From the NCBI RefSeq assembly GCF_914484835.1, contig NZ_CAJZAR010000090.1, positions 143,300 to 207,299 of the forward strand: DNA of 64,000 nucleotides, written 5' to 3'. The DNA is from Paraburkholderia tropica. GTDB lineage: Bacteria; Pseudomonadota; Gammaproteobacteria; Burkholderiales; Burkholderiaceae. Numbering within the stretch: the stretch's first letter is position 1; every line of letters begins with the position of its first letter. The position numbers were made by a program, and so were the translations under genes. Under the pieces are notes generated by a model. It made no database searches and was not told the origin of the DNA. It saw nothing but the letters and a program-made list of their open reading frames with translations. Below, in pieces: positions 8,192 to 17,645 of the stretch.

Positions 8192-8682
8192 TGCTGGCTG
8201 AACCGGATCGACAGTTCATCATGGCCCGCGCACCGAAACTCAAACTGAACCTTCAGTTCCCCGCCGCGAAGGCGTTTCCCGAGCACAAGGCCGCGCTGCC
8301 GCGCGCGACCGTGGCGGCCTGGGTAAAGGCGGCGCTGTTCGCCGACGCGGAACTGACCGTGCGCTTCGTCGACGCCGAAGAAGGCCGCACGCTCAACCGC
8401 AGCTATCGCGGCAAGGACTACGCGACCAACGTCCTCACCTTCGCCTACGCGGAGAGCGAGGACGATCCGGTCACGGGCGACCTGATCCTCTGCTGCCCGG
8501 TGGTGGAGAAGGAAGCCGCCGAGCAGAACAAGCCGCTCGCCGCGCACTACGCGCATCTGCTGGTGCACGGCGCGCTGCACGCGCAAGGCTACGATCACGA
8601 GGACGACGCCGAAGCCGAAGAGATGGAAGGCATCGAAACCGACGTCCTCAACTCGCTCGGCTTTCCCGACCCGTACAAATAA
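8191..8682 (+). CDS. ybeY: rRNA maturation RNase YbeY
   Basis: 163 residues. YbeY is a zinc metalloendoribonuclease for 16S rRNA 3' end processing and ribosome quality control. The catalytic zinc site HGALHAQGYDH (HxxxHxxxxxH) lies near residues 128-138. A second conserved element is SYRGKDYATNVLTFAY. The ATG at 8191 overlaps the ybeZ stop (TGATG); an alternative start at 8221 (MARAPKLKLNL) would shorten it by ten residues and fits the usual N-terminus equally well. Neither has a clear ribosome site, which agrees with coupling to ybeZ. Confidence 0.94.
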   Translation: MLAEPDRQFIMARAPKLKLNLQFPAAKAFPEHKAALPRATVAAWVKAALFADAELTVRFVDAEEGRTLNRSYRGKDYATNVLTFAYAESEDDPVTGDLILCCPVVEKEAAEQNKPLAAHYAHLLVHGALHAQGYDHEDDAEAEEMEGIETDVLNSLGFPDPYK

Positions 8683-8718
8683 GGACCTCACCGCGCCACG
8701 CATCGCGCGCCTTCCGCC

Positions 8719-9441
8719 ATGAACGACAAGAGCACGCCCGCCTTCGACGATCCCTCCGCGCAACCGCAGACGGAGGGTGCCGTCGGCGCGCGTGACGGCA
8801 ACGCTTCAGGCAAGGCCGGGCGCGCGCCGTGCCCCGGCTATCCGCCCGCGCTCGGCGATCCGCGCCTGCTCACCGAAGACGATCTGCGCGCCTCGCTCGA
8901 CTGCACGCTGCGCGACTGGGACCGCGAAAGCGATCTCTGGCTGTTCGGCTATGGCTCGCTGATCTGGAATCCGGGTCTGCCGACTGTCGAGAACGTGCGT
9001 TCGCGCGTGCACGGCTACCATCGCGGCCTGTATCTGTGGTCGCGCGTGAATCGCGGCACGCCCGAGCAGCCGGGCCTCGTGCTCGCGCTCGACCGCGGCG
9101 GCTCGTGCGCGGGCGTGGCGTTCCGCCTGGCCGCCGAAGGCGTGATGCCGCATCTGGAAGCGCTCTGGCGCCGCGAAATGCCGATGGGCTCGTACCGGCC
9201 CGCGTGGCTGCCGTGCCTGCTCGAAGATGGCCGGCGCGTCGCCGCGCTGGCGTTCGTGATGCGCCGCGACGTACCCACCTACACCGGCAAGCTCGACGAA
9301 AACACCGTGCGCACCGTGTTCGGCTGCGCCACGGGCCGCTACGGCACGACGCTCGACTACGTGCGCCGCACCGTCGACGCGCTGCGCGAGAGCGGCATGC
9401 CCGACCGCGCGCTGGAGCGCCTGCTCGCGCGCTGCGGCTGA
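8719..9441 (+). CDS. ChaC-like gamma-glutamylcyclotransferase
   Basis: 240 residues. ChaC proteins cleave glutathione to 5-oxoproline and Cys-Gly in the cytosol. The substrate-loop signature WLFGYGSLIWNPG is at about residues 74-86, and the catalytic Glu is probably in LWRREMPMGSY. About 65 residues of low-complexity Ala/Pro/Gly sequence precede the domain, so the true start could be later. It sits between ybeY and corC, interrupting the otherwise standard ybeZ-ybeY-corC-lnt order, 36 bases after ybeY and 200 bases before corC. The older name cation transport regulator would be misleading; glutathione turnover is the better-supported role. Confidence 0.88.
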   Translation: MNDKSTPAFDDPSAQPQTEGAVGARDGNASGKAGRAPCPGYPPALGDPRLLTEDDLRASLDCTLRDWDRESDLWLFGYGSLIWNPGLPTVENVRSRVHGYHRGLYLWSRVNRGTPEQPGLVLALDRGGSCAGVAFRLAAEGVMPHLEALWRREMPMGSYRPAWLPCLLEDGRRVAALAFVMRRDVPTYTGKLDENTVRTVFGCATGRYGTTLDYVRRTVDALRESGMPDRALERLLARCG

Positions 9442-9641
9442 CGCCCGCCGCACTCCGGCCCTCCTCCGACCATGCTCCGATCGCGCCCCAGGCCGAATTT
9501 CGTCCGGCGCGCGATTACGCCGCATCTGCGTTAGGATTGATGCGAAGGCGCGTCGCTTACACGGTCGCGCCACGAGCATGTTGTATCCTTTCCCTTCCGC
9601 AACAGCGCGCCCGCCCTTCGAGGGCAGACGGGCGCACCACC

Positions 9642-10532
9642 ATGAACGACTCTTATCCCAGTCGAAGACAAGCCGACAAACCGCAGGAAAAGCGCTCGCT
9701 GCTCGAGCGTCTGACCGACTTCATCTCGCCCGAGCCCGACTCGCGCAGCGAACTTCTCGAAATTCTCCAGGACGCGCACGCCCGCAATCTGATCGACGCC
9801 GATTCGCTGTCGATGATCGAAGGCGTGTTCCAGGTGTCCGACCTGAGCGCGCGCGACATCATGGTGCCGCGCGCCCAGATGGACGCGATCAACATCGCCG
9901 AGAGCCCTGACGAATTCATTCCCTTCGTGCTCGACAAGGCGCACTCGCGCTATCCCGTCTACGAAGGCAATCGCGACAACGTGATCGGCGTGCTGCTCGC
10001 GAAGGATCTGCTGCGCTATTACGCCGAGGAGGAATTCGACGTGCGCGGCATGCTGCGCCCGGCCGTGTTCATCCCCGAGTCGAAGCGCCTGAACGTGCTG
10101 CTGCACGACTTCCGCCAGAACCGCAATCACATCGCCATCGTCGTGGACGAATACGGCGGCGTGGCCGGCCTCATCACGATCGAGGACGTGCTGGAGCAGA
10201 TCGTCGGCGACATCGAGGACGAATACGACTTCGACGAGGAAAGCGGCAACATCATCGCTTCGCCCGACGGCCGCTTCCGCGTGCGCGCGCTCACCGAAAT
10301 CGAGCAGTTCAACGAGGCGTTCGGCACCCATTTCCCCGACGAGGAAGTGGACACGATCGGCGGCTTCGTGACGAATCATTTCGGCCACGTGCCGCATCGC
10401 GGCGAGAAAGTGCGCATCGACGACCTGATCTTCGAGGTGCTGCGCGCCGACGCCCGCCAGGTGCACATGCTGCTGGTGCGCCGCGACCCGCTCGCGGGCC
10501 AGCGCGAAGCCGCGCTGCAGCCGCCGGCCTGA
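9642..10532 (+). CDS. corC: HlyC/CorC family transporter-associated protein (CBS pair, YbeX)
   Basis: 296 residues, soluble, lacking the membrane DUF21 domain of longer relatives. Two CBS domains (DIMVPRAQMDAINI; FIPESKRLNVLLHDFRQNRNH, with IVVDEYGGVAGLITIEDVLE) are followed by a CorC_HlyC C-terminal domain (DEEVDTIGGFVTNHFGHVP). CorC is tied to magnesium and cobalt efflux in enterobacteria and YbeX also to ribosome metabolism. The ATG at 9642 gives MNDSYPSRR; the acidic stretch GDIEDEYDFDEESGN is a family feature. A terminator hairpin follows 45 bases after the stop. Confidence 0.93.
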   Translation: MNDSYPSRRQADKPQEKRSLLERLTDFISPEPDSRSELLEILQDAHARNLIDADSLSMIEGVFQVSDLSARDIMVPRAQMDAINIAESPDEFIPFVLDKAHSRYPVYEGNRDNVIGVLLAKDLLRYYAEEEFDVRGMLRPAVFIPESKRLNVLLHDFRQNRNHIAIVVDEYGGVAGLITIEDVLEQIVGDIEDEYDFDEESGNIIASPDGRFRVRALTEIEQFNEAFGTHFPDEEVDTIGGFVTNHFGHVPHRGEKVRIDDLIFEVLRADARQVHMLLVRRDPLAGQREAALQPPA

Positions 10533-10577
10533 GCCCGCGGCGCCGCGCCACACGCGTGACGCGGCACGCCCGACGAG

Positions 10578-10606
10578 AACGCCGGCCTTCGCGCCGGCGT
10601 TTTCCT
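10578..10606 (+). terminator. Rho-independent terminator after corC
   Basis: Perfect 9-bp arms AACGCCGGC / GCCGGCGTT (10578-10586 and 10593-10601), a six-base loop, then TTTCCTT. It separates corC from lnt, so lnt is likely to have its own promoter or to depend on readthrough. Confidence 0.8.
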
Positions 10607-10799
10607 TGATCATCGCCCAAACACACAGACTCGATCGCGCCCCGAAATTCGCCGAAAGCCGGCGAAACCTGCGCGCCCCGAAACCGACGCGCGAAAATGC
10701 TATCGTTGCGCTCGCCGCTGCACGCACGCCGTGCCAGCAACGTTACGGACCCCGCGCCTCGCGCGCCCCCGCAGCCGCACGGCTGATTCCCGCACATTC

Positions 10800-12506
10800 A
10801 TGGCTGAACCGATCGACTCCCGCTCGCGCAACGGCGCACGCGCCGCCGCCAGCAACGACACCGCCGCGCGCCGCGCGCTGCCCGCCTGGCACTATCTCGC
10901 CGCCGCCGCGCTAGGCGCGCTCAACACGCTTTCGTTCGCGCCGACGCCGCACGGCGGCTGGCTCGAAATCGCGATTTTCGCGGGCTTCTACTTCTGGCTC
11001 ACGCGCACCACCGGCTGGAAAAGCGCGCTGTTCACGGGCTGGGCGTTCGGCTTCGGCAATTTCGTGACGGGCGTCTGGTGGCTCTACGTGAGCATGCACT
11101 TCTACGGCGGCATGCCCGCCGTGCTTGCGGGCGCGGCGCTCGTGCTGTTCTCGCTCTATCTGGGGCTGTATCCGGCGCTCGCGTCGCTCGTCTGGTCGTT
11201 CTGCGCCGGTCATGCGCGCAACGGACGCAGCAGCGAGTTGCCGTTCTCGCCAACGTGGCACGGCGCGTTCGCGTTCGCCAGCGCGTGGGCGCTCGGCGAA
11301 TGGGCGCGCGGCTATATCTTCACGGGCTTCCCGTGGCTCTCCAGCGGCTACGCGCAGGTCGACGGCCCGCTCGCGGGCTTCGCGCCGATCGTCGGCGTGT
11401 ATGGCGTGGGCTGGGTGCTCGCGCTCGTCGCGGCGCTGGTCGTGCAGGCGCTCGTGCGCGCGTTCGGTCGTCGGCAGGCTCCGAAGAATGAAGTCGCGGA
11501 CAACAACGCCAACACGCGTGCGGCGTCGCCGTTCGCCATGTTCGCCACGCCTGCCGTGGCCGCCGTCGCGGTGATCGTCGCCGGTCTGCTGCTGCCGCTC
11601 GTGCCGTGGACGCATCCGGCCAACGCGCCGCTCAACGTGCGCCTGCTGCAAGGCAACGTGAAGCAGGAGATGAAGTTCTCCGAGTCGGGCATGATCGACG
11701 CGCTCAACGAGTTCCAGAAGCTGATCACCGAAAAGCCCGCCGATCTCGTCGTCACGCCCGAAACCGCGGTGCCGCTGCTCGTGCAGCAGGTGCCCGAGAA
11801 GTTCGGCCGCGACATCCGCGCGTTCGCCGACACCACCGGCACGGCGATCCTGTTCGGCGCCGTGGGCGCGACCATCACGCCCGACGGCCGCGCGACCGAC
11901 TACACCAACAGCCTGTTCGGCATCACGCCGGGCCAGAACGGCCTGTACCGCTACGACAAGCACCACCTCGTGCCGTTCGGCGAGTTCGTGCCCTGGGGCT
12001 TCCGCTGGTTCGTCGATCTGATGAACATTCCGCTCGGCGACTTTGCGCGCGGCGCGCCCGTGCAGTCGCCGTTCCTCGTGCACAACCAGCCGGTCGCCGT
12101 CGATATCTGCTACGAGGATATTTTCGGCGAGGAAATCGCGCGCACCGTGCGCGAGAATCCGGTTTCGCCGGGCATTCTCATCAACTCGACGAATCTCGCG
12201 TGGTTCGGCGACACCATCGCGCTCGACCAGCATCTGCAGATCGCGCGCATGCGCTCGCTCGAAACCGGCCGCCCGATGCTGCGCGCGACCAACACCGGCG
12301 CGACCGCCGCCATCGACGCGCACGGCAAGGTAATCGCGCGCCTGCCCACCTTCACGGCGGGCTCGCTCGACGTGCGCGTGGAAGGCACGGCCGGTTTCAC
12401 GCCCTACGTGACGAGCGGCAACAACACGGTGATCGCTATTTCGCTGCTGTTGCTGGCGTTCGGTTTCGCGTTCGGGCCAGGCCGTCCGGGCCGCAAAAAG
12501 GCGTGA
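10800..12506 (+). CDS. lnt: Apolipoprotein N-acyltransferase
   Basis: 568 residues. Lnt N-acylates the terminal Cys of apolipoproteins in the inner membrane, the last step of lipoprotein maturation. About six hydrophobic segments fill residues 25-250, followed by a periplasmic nitrilase-like domain. The catalytic triad is visible as Glu in VVTPETAVPLL, Lys in RYDKHHLVPFGEF and Cys in VAVDICYEDIFGEE. A final membrane segment (VIAISLLLLAFGFAFG) ends the protein. The ATG at 10800 was chosen because the preceding residues are Arg/Pro-rich and unlike the family; no clear ribosome site is seen. It follows corC as in enterobacteria. Confidence 0.95.
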   Translation: MAEPIDSRSRNGARAAASNDTAARRALPAWHYLAAAALGALNTLSFAPTPHGGWLEIAIFAGFYFWLTRTTGWKSALFTGWAFGFGNFVTGVWWLYVSMHFYGGMPAVLAGAALVLFSLYLGLYPALASLVWSFCAGHARNGRSSELPFSPTWHGAFAFASAWALGEWARGYIFTGFPWLSSGYAQVDGPLAGFAPIVGVYGVGWVLALVAALVVQALVRAFGRRQAPKNEVADNNANTRAASPFAMFATPAVAAVAVIVAGLLLPLVPWTHPANAPLNVRLLQGNVKQEMKFSESGMIDALNEFQKLITEKPADLVVTPETAVPLLVQQVPEKFGRDIRAFADTTGTAILFGAVGATITPDGRATDYTNSLFGITPGQNGLYRYDKHHLVPFGEFVPWGFRWFVDLMNIPLGDFARGAPVQSPFLVHNQPVAVDICYEDIFGEEIARTVRENPVSPGILINSTNLAWFGDTIALDQHLQIARMRSLETGRPMLRATNTGATAAIDAHGKVIARLPTFTAGSLDVRVEGTAGFTPYVTSGNNTVIAISLLLLAFGFAFGPGRPGRKKA

Positions 12507-12797
12507 TGCACGCATCAAACCAGCATCCCGCCGACCTTAAGCCGACCTCAAACCGACATCACGCACGCGTGACGCCGCCACGCTGAATCGATCCAATCGC
12601 CGCGCCGAGGCCCGTCCAGGTCTCAACGCCCCGGCAATCCGGTAAAATTCAGCGTTTTAGCACCAGGCCGCCTCCAGGCCGGGGCCGCAACCCGCGCAGG
12701 GCAAGCGGCGGCAAAGCCGCCGTGCCCCAAACGGGCTCGCCAGGCCGCCAACCGCCGGAGCCCGCGCCTCCCGCCCTAAAAGACACTGCAGGCACAC

Positions 12798-13805
12798 ATG
12801 CTCACGTTTCAGCAAATCATCCTGACGCTCCAGTCTTACTGGGACAAGCAGGGCTGCGCGCTGCTCCAGCCGATCGACATGGAAGTCGGCGCCGGCACCT
12901 CGCACGTCCACACCTTCCTGCGCGCGATCGGCCCCGAGCCGTGGCGCGCGGCCTACGTGCAGCCGTCGCGCCGCCCGAAAGACGGCCGCTATGGCGAGAA
13001 CCCGAACCGCCTGCAGCACTACTACCAGTACCAGGTGGTGCTCAAGCCCGCGCCGGAAAACATCCTCGACCTGTACCTCGGCTCGCTCGAAGCGCTCGGC
13101 TTCGACCTGAAGCAGAACGACGTGCGCTTCGTCGAAGACGACTGGGAGAACCCCACGCTCGGCGCCTGGGGCCTCGGCTGGGAAGTCTGGCTCAACGGCA
13201 TGGAAGTCACGCAGTTCACCTACTTCCAGCAGGTGGGCGGCATCGACTGCAAGCCGGTGCTCGGCGAAATCACCTACGGTCTCGAACGCCTCGCGATGTA
13301 TCTGCAGAAGGTCGAGAACGTCTACGACCTCGTCTGGACCGAGTGGGAAGAACAAGGCCCGAACGGCCCCGAGATCCGCCGCCTCACGTATGGCGACGTC
13401 TATCACCAGAACGAAGTCGAGCAATCGACCTACAACTTCGAGCACGCGAACGTCGACCTGCTGTTCACGTTCTTCAACGCGTACGAAAGCGAAGCGAAGC
13501 GCATGATGGAGCACCAGCTCGCGCTGCCCGCCTACGAACTCGTGCTCAAGGCCGGCCACACCTTCAACCTGCTCGACGCGCGCGGCGCGATCTCCGTGAC
13601 GGAGCGCGCGGCGTACATCGGCCGCATTCGCACGCTGTCGCGCAGCGTGGCGCAGTCGTACTACGAATCGCGCGAGAAGCTCGGCTTCCCGATGCTCGGC
13701 AATCCGGTGCACGGCGTGCCCGGCCTGACCACCGACGAACAGGACGCCGCGATGCCCGCCTGGGCGCCGCCGCTGAAGGTCGAACGCAAGTTCGCCGAGG
13801 AATGA
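12798..13805 (+). CDS. glyQ: Glycyl-tRNA synthetase, alpha subunit
   Basis: 335 residues. This is the class II catalytic subunit of the bacterial alpha2beta2 glycyl-tRNA synthetase, making glycyl-adenylate. It starts MLTFQQIILTLQSYWDKQGC, typical of the family, and contains DMEVGAGTSHVHTFLRAIGP, NRLQHYYQYQVVLKPAP and FTYFQQVGGIDCKPV, the conserved active-site blocks. It is followed after 16 bases by glyS. The 290 bases before it include TAAAAT (12643-12648), a possible -10 box, and small GC-rich stems; no T-box is expected or seen in this lineage. Confidence 0.97.
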   Translation: MLTFQQIILTLQSYWDKQGCALLQPIDMEVGAGTSHVHTFLRAIGPEPWRAAYVQPSRRPKDGRYGENPNRLQHYYQYQVVLKPAPENILDLYLGSLEALGFDLKQNDVRFVEDDWENPTLGAWGLGWEVWLNGMEVTQFTYFQQVGGIDCKPVLGEITYGLERLAMYLQKVENVYDLVWTEWEEQGPNGPEIRRLTYGDVYHQNEVEQSTYNFEHANVDLLFTFFNAYESEAKRMMEHQLALPAYELVLKAGHTFNLLDARGAISVTERAAYIGRIRTLSRSVAQSYYESREKLGFPMLGNPVHGVPGLTTDEQDAAMPAWAPPLKVERKFAEE

Positions 13806-13821
13806 CCGGATCTCCAGAACA

Positions 13822-15921
13822 ATGACCCAAGCTCATCACGCCACTCTCCTCGTCGAACTGCTGACCGAGGAACTGCCGCCGAAGGCCCTCGCGCGTCTCG
13901 GCGACGCATTCGCCGAAGGCATCGCGCAGCGCCTCGCCGCGCGCGATCTGATCGAAGGCGATCTGTCGTTCGAACGCTTCGCCACGCCGCGCCGTCTCGC
14001 CGTGACGATCAAGAACGTGCGCAGCGTCGCGCCCGAAAAACAGGTGCGCGAAAAAGTGCTGCCCGTCTCGGTCGCGCTCGACGCCAACGGCCAGCCCACC
14101 GCGCCGCTCGCGAAGAAACTCGCCGCGCTCGGCTTCCCCGACTTCCCGGTTGGCGACCTCGAACGCGCGAGCGACGGCAAGAACGAAGCGTTCTTCCTGC
14201 GCTACTCCGCGCCGGGCGCCACGCTCGCCGACGGCCTGCAAGCCGTGCTCGACGAAGCGCTCGCCAAGCTGCCGATCCCGAAGGTCATGAAGTACCAGCG
14301 CCCGGACGGCAGCGACGTGCAGTTCGTGCGCCCCGTGCATCGCCTCACCGTGCTGCACGCCGACCAGATCGTGCCGGTGAGCGCGTTCGGCATCGACGCC
14401 GGCGACACCACGCGCGGCCATCGCTTCCTCTCGGAAGGCCTGATCGCCATCACCCAGGCCGACGACTACGCGCACACGCTCCAGCACAAGGGCCGCGTGA
14501 TCGCGAGCTACAGCGAGCGCCGCGAATCGATCCGCGCGCAGCTGATCGAAACCGCCGGCGACGACAAGGTGGTCATGCCCGACTCGCTGCTCGACGAAGT
14601 GAATTCGCTCGTCGAATGGCCGGTCGTGTACGCGTGCCAGTTCGAGGAAGAGTTCCTGCAAGTGCCGCAGGAATGCCTGATCCTCACGATGCAGACGAAC
14701 CAGAAGTACTTCGCGCTGACCGACGACGAAGGCCGCCTGCGCTCGCGCTTCCTGATCGTCTCGAACATCGAAACGGCCACGCCGGTCGAGATCGTCGAAG
14801 GCAACGAGCGCGTCGTGCGTCCGCGTCTGGCCGACGCCAAGTTCTTCTTCGAGCAGGACAAGAAGAAGCCGCTGGCCGACCGCGTGCCGCTGCTCGCCAA
14901 CGTGGTCTATCACAACAAGCTCGGCTCGACGCTGCAGCGCGTGGAGCGCCTCGAAGCGCTCGCGGGCGCGATCGCCCGGATGTGCGGCGCGAACATCGCG
15001 CTCGCCGAACGCGGCGCGCGTCTGGCCAAGGCCGACCTGATCACCGACATGGTCGGCGAATTCCCCGAGCTGCAAGGCACGATGGGCACCTACTACGCGC
15101 GCCACGACGGCGAAGCGGAAGAAGTGGCCATCGCCTGCTCCGAGCACTATCAGCCGCGCTTCTCCGGCGACGACCTGCCGACGACGGCCACGGGCACGAT
15201 CGTCGCGCTCGCGGACAAGCTCGAAACGCTGGTCGGCATCTGGGGCATCGGCCTCGCGCCCACCGGCGAGAAGGACCCGTTCGCGCTGCGCCGCCACGCG
15301 CTGGGCGTGCTGCGCATTCTGGTCGAGAAGCAACTGCCGCTCGACCTCGTCGAATTGCTGCGCACGACGTATTCGCAGTTCGCGGGCGTCGAAGCCGTCG
15401 CGGAATCGACCCAGGCGATCTACGAGTTCTGCATGGACCGTCTGCGCGGCCAGCTGCGCGAACGCGGCTACGCGGCGCAGGAAGTGGACGCAGTGCTCGC
15501 GCTGAACCCCACGCGTTTCGACGACGTCATCGCCCGTCTGGACGCCGTGCGCGAATTCGCGGCGCTCAACGAAGCGGCCTCGCTCGCGGCGGCCAACAAG
15601 CGCATCTCGAACATCCTCAAGAAGTCCGAGGGCGCCGAAGATGCGGGCGTGCAGATCGCGCTGTTCACGGAGAACGCCGAAAAGGCGCTCTACGCGCAGC
15701 TCGAACAGGTCGCGCCGCGCGTGGAATCGCAACTGGCCGCGCGCGAGTACACGGGCGCGCTCACGGCGCTCGCGGCGCTGCGCGAAACCGTCGACACGTT
15801 CTTCAACGACGTGATGGTCAATGCCGAAGATCCGGCGCTGCGGGCCAACCGCCTCGCGCTGCTCAAGGCGCTGCATCGCCAGATGAACAGCGTGGCCGAC
15901 ATCTCGCGCCTCGCGGCGTGA
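13822..15921 (+). CDS. glyS: Glycyl-tRNA synthetase, beta subunit
   Basis: 699 residues, normal length. The beta subunit recognises and binds tRNA-Gly. N-terminal LLVELLTEELPPKAL and RFATPRRLAVTIKNV, the central MQTNQKYFALTDDEGRLRSR and the C-terminal DALR-like anticodon-binding region are all present, as is GIGLAPTGEKDPFALRRHAL. GGAT lies nine bases before the ATG, and the gene follows glyQ closely, so the two form an operon continuing into gmhB and plsC. Confidence 0.97.
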   Translation: MTQAHHATLLVELLTEELPPKALARLGDAFAEGIAQRLAARDLIEGDLSFERFATPRRLAVTIKNVRSVAPEKQVREKVLPVSVALDANGQPTAPLAKKLAALGFPDFPVGDLERASDGKNEAFFLRYSAPGATLADGLQAVLDEALAKLPIPKVMKYQRPDGSDVQFVRPVHRLTVLHADQIVPVSAFGIDAGDTTRGHRFLSEGLIAITQADDYAHTLQHKGRVIASYSERRESIRAQLIETAGDDKVVMPDSLLDEVNSLVEWPVVYACQFEEEFLQVPQECLILTMQTNQKYFALTDDEGRLRSRFLIVSNIETATPVEIVEGNERVVRPRLADAKFFFEQDKKKPLADRVPLLANVVYHNKLGSTLQRVERLEALAGAIARMCGANIALAERGARLAKADLITDMVGEFPELQGTMGTYYARHDGEAEEVAIACSEHYQPRFSGDDLPTTATGTIVALADKLETLVGIWGIGLAPTGEKDPFALRRHALGVLRILVEKQLPLDLVELLRTTYSQFAGVEAVAESTQAIYEFCMDRLRGQLRERGYAAQEVDAVLALNPTRFDDVIARLDAVREFAALNEAASLAAANKRISNILKKSEGAEDAGVQIALFTENAEKALYAQLEQVAPRVESQLAAREYTGALTALAALRETVDTFFNDVMVNAEDPALRANRLALLKALHRQMNSVADISRLAA

Positions 15922-15964
15922 TGACCGGCACGGACATCCGCCAGCCCCAACCAGACGCGACGCC

Positions 15965-16528
15965 ATGCCGACCAGCAACAGCCGCAAGATTGTGATCCTC
16001 GACCGCGACGGCGTGATCAACGTCGATTCCGACGCCTTCATCAAGTCGCCGGACGAATGGATCGCGCTGCCCGGCAGCCTCGAAGCGATCGCTCGCCTGA
16101 ATCAGGCGGGCTATCGCGTCGCCGTCGCGACGAACCAGTCCGGTATCGGACGCGGTTTGTTCGACACGACGGCGCTCAACGCCATGCACGCGAAGATGCA
16201 CCGCCAGGCCGCGGCCGTGGGCGCGCGCATCGACGCCGTGTTCTTCTGCCCGCACACCTCGCAGGACCACTGCGAGTGCCGCAAGCCCAAGCCCGGCATG
16301 CTGAAGATGATCGCCGACCGCTTCGAGATCGAGCCCGCCGCTACGCCCGTCGTGGGCGATTCGCTGCGCGACCTCGAAGCCGGCGCGGCGCTCGGCTGTC
16401 CGACGCATCTCGTGCTCACGGGCAAAGGCAAGAAGACGCTCGCCGCGGGCGGCCTGCCCGAAGGCACGAAGGTTCACGACGACCTGCGCGCGTTCGCGCT
16501 CGACTTCCTCGCGAACGACAACGCATGA
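15965..16528 (+). CDS. gmhB: D-glycero-beta-D-manno-heptose 1,7-bisphosphate 7-phosphatase
   Basis: 187 residues. This HAD-superfamily phosphatase removes the 7-phosphate of heptose bisphosphate in ADP-heptose synthesis for the LPS inner core. The nucleophile motif ILDRDGVIN is near residues 10-18, motif II is VAVATNQSGIGRG, the zinc loop is CPHTSQDHCECRKP (one His and three Cys), and motif IV is VVGDSLRDLEAGAALG. It lies 43 bases after glyS and 147 before plsC, consistent with an envelope-related extension of the glyQS operon. Confidence 0.93.
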   Translation: MPTSNSRKIVILDRDGVINVDSDAFIKSPDEWIALPGSLEAIARLNQAGYRVAVATNQSGIGRGLFDTTALNAMHAKMHRQAAAVGARIDAVFFCPHTSQDHCECRKPKPGMLKMIADRFEIEPAATPVVGDSLRDLEAGAALGCPTHLVLTGKGKKTLAAGGLPEGTKVHDDLRAFALDFLANDNA

Positions 16529-16675
16529 CCCCGGCGAGTGCGCGCATGACCTGCCCGCACTCGACCGAAACCGCATCGTCCGGCGCAGGCCGGCGCCGAT
16601 GCCTGTTCCCCACCGCGCGGCGGCGCGTCTGACGACGCCCGCCCTGCCGCGCACGCTTCACGAACGGTCCAACCG

Positions 16676-17437
16676 ATGCGCTTCATCCGCTCCCTGCTGC
16701 TGTTCATCTACCTGATCGTCTACACGATGCCGTATGCGACAGCGTGCTTCATCGCGTTTCCGTTCCTCAACGCCACGCGCCGCTACTGGATGGCCGTGGG
16801 CTGGTGCCGCTCGACGCTGTTCGTCGCGCGCTGGCTCAATGGCATCCGCTACCGCATCGAAGGCATGGAGAACCTGCCCAACGGTCCCGCCGTGCTGCTC
16901 TCGAAGCATCAATCCGCTTGGGAAACGCTCGCGTTTCCCGCGCTGATGCCGCGCCCGCTGTGCTACGTCTTCAAGCGCGAACTGCTGTTCGTGCCGTTCT
17001 TCGGCTGGGCGCTCGGCATGCTGAAGATGGTTCACATCAACCGCAAGGAAGGCAAGAACGCGTTCACCTCGGTGATCCGCCAGGGCAAGGAGCGCATGGC
17101 CGAAGGCGCGTGGGTCATCATGTTTCCCGAAGGCACGCGTATTCCCGTCGGCAAGACGGGCAAGTACAAGACCGGCGGTCCGCGCTTCGCCATCGAAACG
17201 GGCGCGCCCGTGGTGCCCATCGCGCACAATGCGGGCCACGTCTGGCCCCGAAACTCGTTCACGAAATATCCGGGTATAGTCACGGTGTCGATCGGCAAGC
17301 CGATCGACACGACCGGGCTCTCGCCCGACGCCGTGAATACCCGCGTGGAAAACTGGATCGAAGCCGAAATGCGCCGTATCGATCCCGACGCGTATCGCGA
17401 CACGGATGGCACCAAGGCAAACGCGGCGAAAGCCTGA
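16676..17437 (+). CDS. plsC: 1-acyl-sn-glycerol-3-phosphate acyltransferase
   Basis: 253 residues. PlsC acylates lysophosphatidic acid to phosphatidic acid at the inner membrane. The N-terminal hydrophobic stretch (LLLFIYLIVYTMPYATACFI) anchors it. The acyltransferase motif I reads SKHQSAWET, so the usual HX4D is HX4E; motif III is the standard VIMFPEGTRIPVG. Motif II is represented by FKRELLFVPFFGWAL and motif IV by GAPVVPIAHNAG. The Glu variant is recalled from betaproteobacterial homologues and need not mean loss of activity. It is likely cotranscribed with gmhB. Confidence 0.92.
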   Translation: MRFIRSLLLFIYLIVYTMPYATACFIAFPFLNATRRYWMAVGWCRSTLFVARWLNGIRYRIEGMENLPNGPAVLLSKHQSAWETLAFPALMPRPLCYVFKRELLFVPFFGWALGMLKMVHINRKEGKNAFTSVIRQGKERMAEGAWVIMFPEGTRIPVGKTGKYKTGGPRFAIETGAPVVPIAHNAGHVWPRNSFTKYPGIVTVSIGKPIDTTGLSPDAVNTRVENWIEAEMRRIDPDAYRDTDGTKANAAKA

Positions 17438-17645
17438 CGCGCGGCGCACGCCGCGCACGCGTCGCGTCGGGCGGACAGCCTTCGCGCTTGTGCTGCGCGC
17501 GTTGTCTGTCTTTTTCGCGGTGCTGCGAGCCGTGACGCGTGCGGTGTTTGTGCCGCACGATCCGCCTCCGCGCGGTCCGGCACGCGGTTCGCCGACACGC
17601 CCACGCGCTCCACGCCGCACACGCAATCCCGCTCCAGGCCCGACG

